Assembly (NCBI GenBank): GCA_051880475.1
Contig: JBJEOA010000054.1
Location: 33,199 to 97,198 of the forward strand
DNA: 64,000 bases
DNA from: JAUUSJ01 sp051880475
Lineage (GTDB): Bacteria; Bacillota; Clostridia; Lachnospirales; Lachnospiraceae
Direction: 5' to 3'
Under the pieces are notes generated by a model, which ran no database searches, had not been told where the DNA came from, and was given only the letters and a program-made list of their open reading frames with translations. This document shows, piece by piece, positions 35,875-44,790 of the stretch (position 1 is its first letter; each line of letters begins with the position of its first letter). Made by a program: the position numbers and the translations under genes.

Positions 35875-36498
35875 ATGAATTGCATCGTAATAGGAATCGC
35901 AGGTGGTTCTGGCTCAGGAAAATCAACTTTTACTAACCGTTTGCTAAATTTATATAAAGATAAAATTACTGTGATATATCACGATAATTATTATAAAAAA
36001 CAAGATAATTTATCATTAGAGGAGAGAAAAAAGATAAATTATGATCATCCAGACTCTCTAGATACCAAAATGCTTGTTGAGCATATTAAAAGGTTAAAAG
36101 AGGGAGAGGCGATTGAATGTCCAATCTATGATTATTCGATTCATAATCGAAGGGCAGAGACAGTTAGAGTTCAACCGAGTAAAATTATTATAGTAGAGGG
36201 AATTTTGGTACTCCAAGACAAGGCACTTCGCGAGTTGATGGACATTAAAATATTTGTGGAGGCGGATGCGGATGAGAGAATTGTTAGGAGAATTCTTCGT
36301 GATGTGAGAGAACGCGGGAGAGATATGGAGGGAATTATCGCCCAGTATTTAGAAACTGTTAAGCCAATGCATTATATTTATGTCGAACCCACAAAGAGTA
36401 TGGCGGATATTATAATCAATAGTGGAAAGAATGAAGTGGCATTTGACTTGATAAGGACAAAGATTGATTATCTTTTATTAGATGAGAGATGCTCTTAG
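35875..36498 (+). CDS. udk: Uridine kinase
   Basis: 207 residues, P-loop nucleoside kinase family: phosphorylates uridine or cytidine with ATP or GTP. Walker A is AGGSGSGKSTF; YHDNYYKKQDNL and NYDHPDSLDTKMLVEHI and PIYDYSIHNR are the substrate-binding signatures, with the lid arginines in RRILRDVRERGRD. Normal length. GAAGAGGAG precedes the ATG. It sits alone between the IS element and the palindrome at 36.7 kb. Confidence 0.95.
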   Translation: MNCIVIGIAGGSGSGKSTFTNRLLNLYKDKITVIYHDNYYKKQDNLSLEERKKINYDHPDSLDTKMLVEHIKRLKEGEAIECPIYDYSIHNRRAETVRVQPSKIIIVEGILVLQDKALRELMDIKIFVEADADERIVRRILRDVRERGRDMEGIIAQYLETVKPMHYIYVEPTKSMADIIINSGKNEVAFDLIRTKIDYLLLDERCS

Positions 36499-36666
36499 AA
36501 TAATCAGGAAAATCAATTCTTATGGGTGTGGTGTTGAAAATTGAGGTTTTTGATAAAAGATATTCTCTGAGTGACTCTAGTTTTTTAGAATTAAATTCTG
36601 AAGGTTTAGAAAAATAAATTCAATCGCATTACAAATTAATATAATATTAGCTTCCATATCACAGCA

Positions 36667-36840
36667 AAAAGAGGAAAGTAGCTCTCCTTTAAAACGATAG
36701 CGAGGCTTCCAAAGATTTTAACTGCACTAGCTTTGCTGCGGAAGCGTTAGCGAAGCGGATTCGCGGGAGCAGCATAAATAAGCGTGCGGTTAAAATTTGG
36801 AAACGTAGCGTGTTTAAAAGGAGAGCTACTTTCCTCTTTT
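36667..36840 (-). repeat. Long palindromic element, copy B
   Basis: Outer arms are perfect over 24 bp (36667-36690 with 36817-36840; AGTAGCTCTCCTTT at the inner end). Inner arms TTCCAAAGATTTTAACTGCAC (about 36707-36726) and GTGCGGTTAAAATTTGGAA pair with few mismatches. The core TAGCTTTGCTGCGG ... AGCAGCATAAATAAG is the reverse complement of the core in copy A. It lies between the convergent udk and chromate transporter genes and may terminate both. The sequence at 36499-36666 shows nothing else. Confidence 0.85.
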
Positions 36841-36923
36841 GCGTCTGTTATTTTATAATGTTTCAAAATCTATACTCACAGGGCATATTGCGTCTTATGC
36901 CCTAGAAAGTATACCTGCTTATT

Positions 36924-37478
36924 TTATAGTTTTAACGCAACTCCAATAATTGCACCTGCGACCATCCACCAAAGTGGATGTAGCTTTTGCAATTTTTTTA
37001 TTTGTAGTAATAAAAATATAGTAACGCAAAGTCCAATCGCCAGCCAATCGGGATGATATCCAGCTTCGTCCATTGCAAATAATGTAATTTCAATAAGTCC
37101 CCATACGGCAAATCCAATTGCGGCGGCGACAGCGGGACGAACGCCATAGAAAATAGCTTGTACAGAAGGATTGTTGTAAAATTTTTCCATAAATCTTGCC
37201 ACTATAAGGATAATGAGAATCGGTGCTACAACCATCGAGCAAGTTGAGACGATAGCCCCAGCAATACCAGCGGCCTGATAGCCAGCATAGGTGGACATAT
37301 TGATGCCAACAGGTCCGGGTGTACTCTCACTGATAGCAATCATATTGGTGAGTTCGCTTGCCGTATACCAGTCGTATTTATTCGTTAAATCCATCAGGAA
37401 GGGAAGTGTCGCCATGCCTCCGCCGACTGAGAAGAGTCCAATTTTAAAAAACTCATAGAAAAGTGTGAAATAAATCAT
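36924..37478 (-). CDS. Chromate transporter, half-size subunit 2
   Basis: 184 residues, one CHR domain: LFYEFFKIGLFSVGGGMATL, then ISESTPGPVGINMSTYAGYQ, with about six hydrophobic segments. The ATG at 37478 has GGAGGAAAAAATA upstream; it overlaps the 3' end of the first subunit by 26 bp. Half-size CHR proteins work as pairs in the membrane. Substrate may be chromate or sulfate-like anions, not proven. Confidence 0.88.
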   Translation of the reverse strand: MIYFTLFYEFFKIGLFSVGGGMATLPFLMDLTNKYDWYTASELTNMIAISESTPGPVGINMSTYAGYQAAGIAGAIVSTCSMVVAPILIILIVARFMEKFYNNPSVQAIFYGVRPAVAAAIGFAVWGLIEITLFAMDEAGYHPDWLAIGLCVTIFLLLQIKKLQKLHPLWWMVAGAIIGVALKL

Positions 37479-38022
37479 TATTTTTTCCTCCATTTTTAAG
37501 TTTGTTAGATAAAAAACCGATAACTCCGCCACCGATAATGAGAGACACAAGTGGGAGAGGAGAAAAGGTAGCGAGTAAAAATGAGGCCAAAAAAATGAAA
37601 AGTCCAAGCTTATCTTTAATTCCCTTTTTTGCCATAGTAAATACTGTGTTTAACATTAATGCACAGACAATGATTCGAACTCCTGCGAGAGCATGAAGAA
37701 GAATTGGATTTTTCATAAATTGTCGAAGTACTGCTGCAACGAGACAGATAATAATAAGGGATGGGGAAATCATGCCGAGTGTTGCGATAATACCTCCCAA
37801 AATTCCTCTTTCTTTAAAGCCGATATAGGTGGCAGTATTTACTGCAATAACACCAGGAGTACATTGGCTTATGGCGTATACATCTAAAAGCTCGTCTTCT
37901 TCTAACCAGTGATAATGCTCGATTACCTCACGTTTTAGCATAGGCAGCATGGCAAGACCACCGCCAAAGGTTAAAACACCAATTTTGAAAAAAGCAGTAT
38001 ATAAATCCTTATATTTGGTCAT
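37453..38022 (-). CDS. Chromate transporter, half-size subunit 1
   Basis: 189 residues, CHR domain with AFFKIGVLTFGGGLAMLP and ISQCTPGVIAVNTATYIG, the paralogue of its downstream partner. Together they equal one full ChrA. AAAGGATT ribosome binding site precedes the ATG at 38022. The pair is transcribed leftward, divergent from the cobalt/nickel transporter operon. Confidence 0.9.
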   Translation of the reverse strand: MTKYKDLYTAFFKIGVLTFGGGLAMLPMLKREVIEHYHWLEEDELLDVYAISQCTPGVIAVNTATYIGFKERGILGGIIATLGMISPSLIIICLVAAVLRQFMKNPILLHALAGVRIIVCALMLNTVFTMAKKGIKDKLGLFIFLASFLLATFSPLPLVSLIIGGGVIGFLSNKLKNGGKNNDLFHTFL

Positions 38023-38180
38023 AGATAGAATCCTTTCTTAAAAAATTTTTTGATAAAATTTTAATTCTTTCTCAATTTTATTATATAGTAAAAATATAAA
38101 ATGTAAAATATATTGTAGAAAAAATTTTTTTCTAAACAATATGACAGAAAAAATTTTAAAAATAGAGTTTCTAAACAAAA

Positions 38181-38198
38181 TAACCCCTAGGGGGGCTT
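38181..38198. promoter_or_regulatory. Candidate CsoR/RcnR-family metalloregulator operator
   Basis: TAACCCCTAGGGGGGCTT is a G/C-tract inverted repeat (CCCCTAGGGGGG, 38184-38195) in an otherwise extremely AT-rich region. Its form matches operators of the CsoR/RcnR/FrmR repressor family, some of which sense Ni2+ or Co2+. It lies 64 bp before the cbiM start. No regulator gene of this family is in the window. Confidence 0.5.
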
Positions 38199-38261
38199 GT
38201 GATATTGAGGCATTGTGTTAAAGTAATGAATAATAGAATAAGTGAAGAAGGAGGAATGATT

Positions 38262-39263
38262 ATGCATATGGCAGATGCGTTAGTTGCTCCAGCAGTGGCA
38301 GGTACAATGTACGCTTGTTCCACAGTGGCAGCAGCATATTCAGTAAAAAAACTGCGTTTAGAAAGTGATCCAAAAAAAATTCCGTTAATGGGAGTTATGG
38401 GGGCTTTTGTATTCGCTACGCAAATGATTAATTTTACAATTCCAGGTACCGGCTCTAGTGGTCATCTTTGTGGAGGTATGTTATTATCTGCATTGCTTGG
38501 ACCTTATGCGGGATTTTTGAGTATGATTGGTGTCTTATTCATTCAAGGAATACTATTTGCGGATGGTGGTCTGCTCGCACTTGGATGCAATATATGGAAT
38601 ATGGCATTTTATGGTTGTTTTGTGGGTGCTTTATTGATATGGAAACCTATGATGAAAAAAGGTATGACAAAGGGAAAAATTATTGTTGCGTCGATTCTTG
38701 GATGTGTTTTGACTTTACAGATGGGAGCGTTTAGTGTGACAGTTGAGACGTTAGCCTCTGGAATTACAGAGCTTCCATTTGATGTTTTTGTGGGAACGAT
38801 GCAGCCAATTCATCTGGCTATTGGTTTCGTGGAAGGATTGATTACCGCAGCAGTGTTAGTATTTGTGTATGAGGCACGCCCTGAATTATTATATAAAAAT
38901 GAAAGCATAGATGAGGGTGCAGGTAGATTTACATTTAAAAATACGTTAGTTATTTTGGGAGTGTTAGCTCTTTTCATTGGTGGGGGATTGTCTCTAGTAG
39001 CTTCTTCTAATCCAGATGGATTAGAGTGGTCTATGGAAAAAGTAGCTGGTACTGCACAATTAGAAGCAAATGGAAGTATTTATGATAAGGCAGCTTCTGC
39101 GCAAGAAACAGTAGCAATTTTGCCAGATTACTCATTTAAAAATTCGGAATCTGCATTTGGAACAAGTTTTTCGGGTATTGTGGGAAGTTTGGTCGTAGTT
39201 GGTGTCTGTGTTGGTGCTTGTTACGCCTTTAGATTTTTTAGAAAGAAAGAACAGTATGAGTAA
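38262..39263 (+). CDS. cbiM: Cobalt/nickel ECF transporter S component CbiM-CbiN fusion
   Basis: 333 residues. The ATG at 38262 (AGGAGG ~8 bp upstream) gives the typical MHMADALVAPAVAG, whose N-terminal Met-His-x residues bind the metal. Residues ~1-215 are the CbiM/NikM core (GSSGHLCGGMLLSALLGPYAG, LALGCNIWNM). The last ~110 residues have two membrane helices with NPDGLEWSMEKVAG between them, the CbiN/NikN signature, so the two components are fused. Cobalt versus nickel cannot be separated by eye. Confidence 0.9.
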   Translation: MHMADALVAPAVAGTMYACSTVAAAYSVKKLRLESDPKKIPLMGVMGAFVFATQMINFTIPGTGSSGHLCGGMLLSALLGPYAGFLSMIGVLFIQGILFADGGLLALGCNIWNMAFYGCFVGALLIWKPMMKKGMTKGKIIVASILGCVLTLQMGAFSVTVETLASGITELPFDVFVGTMQPIHLAIGFVEGLITAAVLVFVYEARPELLYKNESIDEGAGRFTFKNTLVILGVLALFIGGGLSLVASSNPDGLEWSMEKVAGTAQLEANGSIYDKAASAQETVAILPDYSFKNSESAFGTSFSGIVGSLVVVGVCVGACYAFRFFRKKEQYE

Positions 39264-40068
39264 AATAAATAATGCTATTTATGAAATACATCATATGGAT
39301 ATCATTGCTAGTAGGAACCAATGGATGAATAGATTTCATCCATTGGTTAAACTTATTTTAACGGTTAGTTATATTGCGACGGTAGTGTCTTTTCAAAAAT
39401 ATGATGTGATTGGACTTTTCGGGATGTCCATTTATCTGATTGCGGGATTTATCCTTGCAGAATTATCATTTAAAGAATGTTTGTGGAGGCTTAGGGTAGT
39501 ATTGCCTCTTGTATGTATGGTTGGTCTTGCGAATCCATTTTTGGATAAAATTCCAGTAGAGTTGGGATTTATACATATTAATGCAGGTGTGATATCGATG
39601 ATTACATTAATTATGAAAGGGATTTTTTCTATAATGGCCTCCTATTTGCTTATCGCAACGACATCCATTGAAAAAATTTGTTATGCCCTTAGAATGATTC
39701 ATACTCCCAAAATATTAGTGACGCAAATTTTGCTGACGTATCGATATATTACAGTTTTGCTTGGAGAAGTAAATAGAGTTACGCAGGCATATTCTCTGAG
39801 AGCTCCAAACCAGAAGGGTGTACATTTTAAAGTGTGGGGTTCTCTTACAGGACAGCTTTTGCTTCGAAGCATTGATAGAGCAAATGATGTATTTGAGAGT
39901 ATGACTCTGCGTGGATATGAGGGAGAATTTCATTATATAGGGAAAACTATTCGTATGCGATGGCAGGATATACTGTATTTGATAATATGGTTGGCAATCA
40001 TTATTTTGTTTCGTAAAATACCTATTATTATAGTAGTAGGAAATTTAATTGGAGGAATATTTGTATGA
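39256..40068 (+). CDS. cbiQ: Cobalt/nickel ECF transporter T component
   Basis: 270 residues, energy-coupling factor transmembrane protein. FHPLVKLILTVSYIATVV opens the membrane part; the two coupling motifs with Ala-Arg-Gly-like ends appear as AYSLRAPNQKG and ESMTLRGYEGEF. The ATG at 39256 overlaps the cbiM stop by 8 bp; a longer frame from 39199 lies within cbiM. It couples the ATPase to the CbiMN substrate unit. Confidence 0.9.
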   Translation: MSKINNAIYEIHHMDIIASRNQWMNRFHPLVKLILTVSYIATVVSFQKYDVIGLFGMSIYLIAGFILAELSFKECLWRLRVVLPLVCMVGLANPFLDKIPVELGFIHINAGVISMITLIMKGIFSIMASYLLIATTSIEKICYALRMIHTPKILVTQILLTYRYITVLLGEVNRVTQAYSLRAPNQKGVHFKVWGSLTGQLLLRSIDRANDVFESMTLRGYEGEFHYIGKTIRMRWQDILYLIIWLAIIILFRKIPIIIVVGNLIGGIFV

Positions 40069-40796
40069 GTCAAATAGGTATTGATATAGAAAATGTGACA
40101 TTTGGATATGAGAAGGGAAGAGAGATTTTAAGAAATATTTCTTTACATGCCAAACAAAAGGATTCTATCGGTCTTGTCGGGGCAAATGGAGTTGGAAAAT
40201 CTACTTTTTTAAGATTATTGGTTGGACTAAATCTTGGATTCACAGGAAGGATTCAAGTGGGAGAGACTTTGGTGAAGAAAGAAAATTTACCTGAAATTAG
40301 GAAAAAGATAGGATATGTATTTCAAGATTCGGATAGTCAGCTTTTTATGTCAACTGCATTTGAAGATATTGCTTTTGCACCGAGAAATTACGGTTTGCCA
40401 GATGAGGAAGTAAAAAAAAGAGTAAATCAAGCATTAGAACTTGTAGGAATTTCTCATTTACGTGATAAGCAGATATTTAAAATGTCAGGGGGAGAGAAAA
40501 AATTAGTTTCTATTGCGACAATTCTCTCTATGACACCAGATATTATTTTAATGGATGAACCGTCTATTACATTAGACCCAAGAAATAGGAGAAATTTAAT
40601 TCGTATTCTAAATTCCTTTCCTCAATTAAAAATTATAGCCTCCCATGACTTAGATATGATTTTAGATACTTGTGAGAGAACAATTATTATGTCAAATGGA
40701 GAGATTGTCTGTGACGGTGCGACAAAGGAAATATTATCAGATAGGAATTTATTGGAGAAAAATGGTTTAGAGCTTCCACTTTGCATGAATAGATAG
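40065..40796 (+). CDS. cbiO: Cobalt/nickel ECF transporter ATPase
   Basis: 243 residues, ABC ATPase. Walker A GANGVGKST, Q loop YVFQDSDSQLFM, signature MSGGEKK, Walker B DIILMDEPS, H loop IIASHDLDMI. It overlaps cbiQ by 4 bp. Only one ATPase gene is present, as in dedicated (group I) metal ECF systems. Confidence 0.94.
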   Translation: MSQIGIDIENVTFGYEKGREILRNISLHAKQKDSIGLVGANGVGKSTFLRLLVGLNLGFTGRIQVGETLVKKENLPEIRKKIGYVFQDSDSQLFMSTAFEDIAFAPRNYGLPDEEVKKRVNQALELVGISHLRDKQIFKMSGGEKKLVSIATILSMTPDIILMDEPSITLDPRNRRNLIRILNSFPQLKIIASHDLDMILDTCERTIIMSNGEIVCDGATKEILSDRNLLEKNGLELPLCMNR

Positions 40797-40815
40797 AGAA
40801 GATTTAGTGTTGATT

Positions 40816-40933
40816 ATTGTTTTATTATTGTTTTTTATTGTTTTTGCTGAAATAATAAAAAATATATTGACAAAAATAAAAAATAAGAATATAATAATAA
40901 AAAACAAAAAATAATAATCCAAAACAATAATAA
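40816..40933 (+). promoter_or_regulatory. fsa-GRE operon promoter with phased operator repeats
   Basis: A perfect TTGACA (40867-40872), 17-bp spacer, TATAAT (40890-40895). Upstream, ATTGTTTT occurs three times at 40816, 40827 and 40837, that is 11 and 10 bp apart (one helical turn). An inverted AAAACAAT copy lies at 40921-40928, and TTATTATTGTTTT (40822-40834) is the exact complement of 40921-40933. This bracket around a consensus promoter fits repression by the DeoR protein of the same operon through looping. Confidence 0.65.
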
Positions 40934-40949
40934 TCAGGAGGAAAAGAAA

Positions 40950-41627
40950 ATGAAATTCGTAATCGATGATGCAAATATAGATAAAATTAAGGAGATTTAT
41001 AATTATTATCCTGTGGATGGCGTGACTACAAATCCATCTATTTTAGCAAAAAGCAAAAGAAATCCATATGAGGTTTTGAGAGAGATTAGGGAATTCATTG
41101 GCGAGGATGCAGAGCTTCATGTTCAAGCTGTTTCAAAGAAAGCGGAAGATATGGTTGAGGAAGGACATAAAATTTGTCGAGAACTTGGAAAGAATACTTA
41201 TATAAAGATTCCAACTACACCAGAGGGCTTGAAGGCGATGAAGATGCTTTCTAAAGAAGGATATCGTGTGACAGCAACTGCAATTTACACTCCTATGCAG
41301 GCATTTTTGGCTGGAAAAGCAGGTGCTGATTATGCGGCTCCTTATGTAAATCGTATTGATAATCTCGGTGCGAATGGTGTTGAAACTGCAAAAGTAATTC
41401 ATGATATTTTCAAGAAAAATGGTTTAAAGACAGAAGTTCTTGCTGCTAGCTTTAAAAATTCACAGCAAGTATTGGAATTATGTAAGTATGGAATCGGGGC
41501 AGCGACAATCGGAACAGATGTGATTGATGGATTAATTAATAATGCAAGTGTTAGCTCTGCAATTGACGGATTTATAGCTGACTTTGAGGAGCTTTGCGGA
41601 GAAGGAAAGACGATGCTAAATTGTTAA
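40950..41627 (+). CDS. fsa: Fructose-6-phosphate aldolase (FSA/TalC type)
   Basis: 225 residues, class I aldolase of the transaldolase superfamily. VDGVTTNPSILAKS is the family opening; the Schiff-base lysine is Lys86 in TYIKIPTTPEGLKA. Gln59 (LHVQAV) and Tyr132 (DYAAPYVNRIDN) are the residues that separate FSA from true transaldolase. FSA cleaves fructose-6-phosphate or 1-deoxyfructose-6-phosphate to glyceraldehyde-3-phosphate plus a ketone. First gene of a four-gene operon with a glycyl radical enzyme, as fsaA is next to ybiW in E. coli, so a role in the anhydrosugar pathway is the best inference. Confidence 0.9.
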   Translation: MKFVIDDANIDKIKEIYNYYPVDGVTTNPSILAKSKRNPYEVLREIREFIGEDAELHVQAVSKKAEDMVEEGHKICRELGKNTYIKIPTTPEGLKAMKMLSKEGYRVTATAIYTPMQAFLAGKAGADYAAPYVNRIDNLGANGVETAKVIHDIFKKNGLKTEVLAASFKNSQQVLELCKYGIGAATIGTDVIDGLINNASVSSAIDGFIADFEELCGEGKTMLNC

Positions 41628-41645
41628 ATGAAATGAGGATGGAAT

Positions 41646-42413
41646 ATGTTCGTAGAAGAACGCCAAGAAAAGATTTTGGAATTATTACAAGAGGATGGCA
41701 AAGTTAGAGTAAAAGAACTTAGTCAAATATTTGATGTGACACAAGATTGTATCCGCAAAGATCTCTCTAGTATGGAAAAAAGAGAATTATTAAAACGTAC
41801 TTATGGTGGTGCAATTATAAGGCAAAATCAACATCCGGGACATACAAAATTTGTATCCGAGCGCAATGATATGAATATGGAAGAAAAAAGAGAAATTGCG
41901 AAAAAAGCAGTAGAATTATTGGAAGATGGAGATGTTATTTTTTTAGATATTTCTACGACAAATATGGAACTTGCAAAAGAGATTATTAGAGTGGGGCTTA
42001 AAGTGAGAGTGGTCAGTAGTATGCTTGGAATTGCGAATCTTTTTTCTGATGCAGGAGAGGCGGATTTTATTATGCTTGGGGGTGAATTAGACCGCTCGCA
42101 AAATAGTATGTTGGGTGCACTCACTTTGAAAATGATGGAAAGCTTTCGTTTTGATTATGTATTTCTTGGAGTAGTGGGAGCAGATATCATGGCGAATGAG
42201 ATTTCAACTTATCTTTCAGAAGATGGAGCTATGAAATATCAAGCGATTAGACGCAGTGATAAATCTTATCTTATGATGGAAAAGAAGAAATTTGATTTTA
42301 AGGGAAATTATGTATATGCTAAATTTGAGGATATTGATGGCATTATTTGTGAGTCAGAGCCATCAAAAGAAGTGCAAGAGGCACTTGAAAAATATAGTGT
42401 AAAGTTAATATAA
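41646..42413 (+). CDS. DeoR-family transcriptional regulator
   Basis: 255 residues. The N-terminal winged helix reads ERQEKILELLQEDGKVRVKE and CIRKDLSSMEKRELLKRTYG. The C-terminal sugar-phosphate-binding fold of the isomerase type has DGDVIFLDISTTNMELAKEI, IMLGGELDRSQNSMLG and DYVFLGVVGAD. DeoR proteins usually repress sugar catabolic operons and are released by a phosphorylated intermediate. Its place between fsa and the glycyl radical enzyme suggests it controls this operon through the phased repeats upstream of fsa. Confidence 0.93.
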   Translation: MFVEERQEKILELLQEDGKVRVKELSQIFDVTQDCIRKDLSSMEKRELLKRTYGGAIIRQNQHPGHTKFVSERNDMNMEEKREIAKKAVELLEDGDVIFLDISTTNMELAKEIIRVGLKVRVVSSMLGIANLFSDAGEADFIMLGGELDRSQNSMLGALTLKMMESFRFDYVFLGVVGADIMANEISTYLSEDGAMKYQAIRRSDKSYLMMEKKKFDFKGNYVYAKFEDIDGIICESEPSKEVQEALEKYSVKLI

Positions 42414-42427
42414 GGTGGAATGGAAGT

Positions 42428-44788
42428 ATGATGGAACAATTATCTCAGACGGACCGTATTAGTTATTTGAAAGATAGAATGTTATCAGAGCCAAGATATG
42501 CATCAATAGAGCAGGCTCTAATTATTACAGATACTTATAAAAAAAATGAGGATAAACCGAGAATTATTCAAAGAGCCTTGTCTTTAAAAGCAGCCTTAGA
42601 GCAGATGGAAATTAATGTAGAGCCAGAGGAATTGATTGTTGGAAATCGTACGGCTGGGGTTCGCTATGGTGTTGTATTTCCAGAGAGTGGAAGTACATGG
42701 GTGGACCGCGAATTTGAGACACTTCCAACGAGACCACAGGACCGTTTCAATGTTCATGAAGAAGATATTAAGACATTTCGCAAAGTGATTAAACCATATT
42801 GGGAGGGAAAATCTCTCGAAGATATTTTAAATGAGCGATATGGAAAAGAAATAAACGAAATGGGGAAAATCGTTAAGATTAATCAAAAAGACCATGCTCA
42901 GGGGCATATTTGCCCAAATTGTATGGAGTGGTTACAGTTTGGACCTGCCAGATATCGTGAGATTGCTAAGGAAAAACTTCAAACCGCAACGAAAGAGTCT
43001 CAGAAATTATTTTATGAGGCAGTGGCAATCGTCATGGAAGGTGCTCAAAAATTTATGGTTCGCTATCATGATTTGATGATGGAAAAAGCACAGATGGAAT
43101 CGGATTCTAGTAAGAAAATTATGATGGAAAAAGTTGCAAAAAACTGTAAAAATTTAAGTATGCGTCCAGCAAAGAATTTTCATGAAGCAGTTCAGGCAAT
43201 CTGGTTTTTATTTGTAATTTTACAGATGGAATCAAATGCTTCTTCTTTCTCACCGGGACGTTTAGACCGCCACTTAATTTCTTATTATGAGAGAGATATC
43301 AAAGATGGAAGTTTGAACAGGCAAGATGCCTTAGAAATTATTGAAAATTTATGGTTAAAATTTAATGAGATTGTATATATGAGAAATTCTGGCGGAGCAA
43401 AGTATTTTGCAGGATTTCCGATTGGATTTAATATTGCCATTGGCGGACAAGATGAAGAGGGAAAGGATTATTTTAATGAATTATCTTTCTTATTCTTAAA
43501 AGCACAGCAACATATTGGACTTCCTCAGCCAAATTTATCTGTTCGTTTACATGAGGGAACGAACGAAGAATTATTAAAAGAAGCTGTTCGCACAGTGGCA
43601 CTTGGGAGCGGTATGCCTCAGTTTTTTAATGATAAAGCAGTTATTCCATCTATTATGGAACTTGGCATTGAGGAGGCGGATGCAAAAGATTATGCTATTG
43701 TGGGATGTGTGGAACTAACAACACAGGGCAATAACCTCGGATGGAGTGATTCTGCAATGTTTAATTTAAATAAGGCGTTAGAAGTTACTCTGACAGGTGG
43801 AGACTGCCTTCTTACTGGAGAAAAAATTGCTCCTGACTATGGAAAACTCACAGAGTATGAGACTTTTGAAGAGTTAGAGGAAGCCTTTAAAAAACAGATT
43901 GATTATTTTATTGATAAAATGATTTTAGCCTGCGAGCAGGTAGAAAAAGCACATATCGATTTATTGCCGTCTCCATTTTTATCGGCGACTATCGACAATT
44001 GCATGGAAAATGGAGTGGATGTAACAGCAGGCGGTGCAAAATATAATTTATCTGGTATCCAGATGATTCAAGTTGCAAATCTTGCAGATAGCTTAGCGGC
44101 AATCAAACAGCTTGTCTATGAAGAAAAGAGATTTACGAAAGAGGAAGTATTAGAGGCATTAAAAAATAATTTTGAGGGCTATGAATTGATGAGACAGGTA
44201 ATGCTTAATAAGGTTCCAAAATATGGAAATGACATTGATGAGGTAGACTGTATGGGAACAAAATGGGCAGAATATTTTAAAGATAAATTACGCACTTATA
44301 AAAACTTTAGAGGTGGTCCATATCATACAGGTATGTACACAGTATCTGCGCATGTTCCAATGGGTGAGAATGTAGGTGCAACGCCAGATGGACGTTTTGC
44401 AAAAGACCCATTAGCCGATGGCGGAATGTCACCAGTATATGGAAGAGATATAAAAGGACCTACAGCTGTACTGAAGTCTGTATCAAAATTAAATAAAAAT
44501 TTGACGACAAACGGAGGACTTTTGAATATGAAGTTTTTACCAGAATTTTTCAGCAATGAGGTCGGTATCCAGAAATTTGCAAATTTCTTGAGAAGCTTTG
44601 TTGACCTTGAGATTCCTCATATTCAGTTTAATGTCGTAAGAAAAGAAGATTTAATTGCAGCAAAGAAAAACCCAGAGCAGTATCGTGGACTGACGGTCCG
44701 TGTAGCTGGTTATACAGCATACTTTACAGAACTTGCAGATGAGTTGCAAAATGAAATTATTGCAAGAACAAGTTATGGAGATATCTAA
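42428..44788 (+). CDS. Glycyl radical enzyme, YbiW/PflD-like (candidate anhydrosugar-phosphate lyase)
   Basis: 786 residues. The active-site Cys427 and general-base Glu429 lie in VGCVELTTQGNNLGW; the radical glycine is Gly761 in RVAGYTAYF, near the C-terminus as required. The Cys-Val-Glu motif marks the dehydratase/C-O lyase branch, not pyruvate formate-lyase (Cys-Cys). The Glu-Leu after it and the nearby FSA gene resemble E. coli PflD and YbiW, which open 1,5-anhydromannitol- or 1,5-anhydroglucitol-6-phosphate to 1-deoxyfructose-6-phosphate. Hydroxyproline, glycerol or choline enzymes usually have Glu-Pro here or other neighbours. Substrate is inferred, not proven. An ATG three bases later (42431) is an alternative start. 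Confidence 0.88.
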   Translation: MMEQLSQTDRISYLKDRMLSEPRYASIEQALIITDTYKKNEDKPRIIQRALSLKAALEQMEINVEPEELIVGNRTAGVRYGVVFPESGSTWVDREFETLPTRPQDRFNVHEEDIKTFRKVIKPYWEGKSLEDILNERYGKEINEMGKIVKINQKDHAQGHICPNCMEWLQFGPARYREIAKEKLQTATKESQKLFYEAVAIVMEGAQKFMVRYHDLMMEKAQMESDSSKKIMMEKVAKNCKNLSMRPAKNFHEAVQAIWFLFVILQMESNASSFSPGRLDRHLISYYERDIKDGSLNRQDALEIIENLWLKFNEIVYMRNSGGAKYFAGFPIGFNIAIGGQDEEGKDYFNELSFLFLKAQQHIGLPQPNLSVRLHEGTNEELLKEAVRTVALGSGMPQFFNDKAVIPSIMELGIEEADAKDYAIVGCVELTTQGNNLGWSDSAMFNLNKALEVTLTGGDCLLTGEKIAPDYGKLTEYETFEELEEAFKKQIDYFIDKMILACEQVEKAHIDLLPSPFLSATIDNCMENGVDVTAGGAKYNLSGIQMIQVANLADSLAAIKQLVYEEKRFTKEEVLEALKNNFEGYELMRQVMLNKVPKYGNDIDEVDCMGTKWAEYFKDKLRTYKNFRGGPYHTGMYTVSAHVPMGENVGATPDGRFAKDPLADGGMSPVYGRDIKGPTAVLKSVSKLNKNLTTNGGLLNMKFLPEFFSNEVGIQKFANFLRSFVDLEIPHIQFNVVRKEDLIAAKKNPEQYRGLTVRVAGYTAYFTELADELQNEIIARTSYGDI

Positions 44789-44790
44789 AT

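Noticed and set aside
38023..38261. Cobalamin or NiCo riboswitch before cbiM
   Set aside because: I found no recognisable B12-box-like conserved pieces; only the G/C-tract operator stands out. A covariance search could overturn this.
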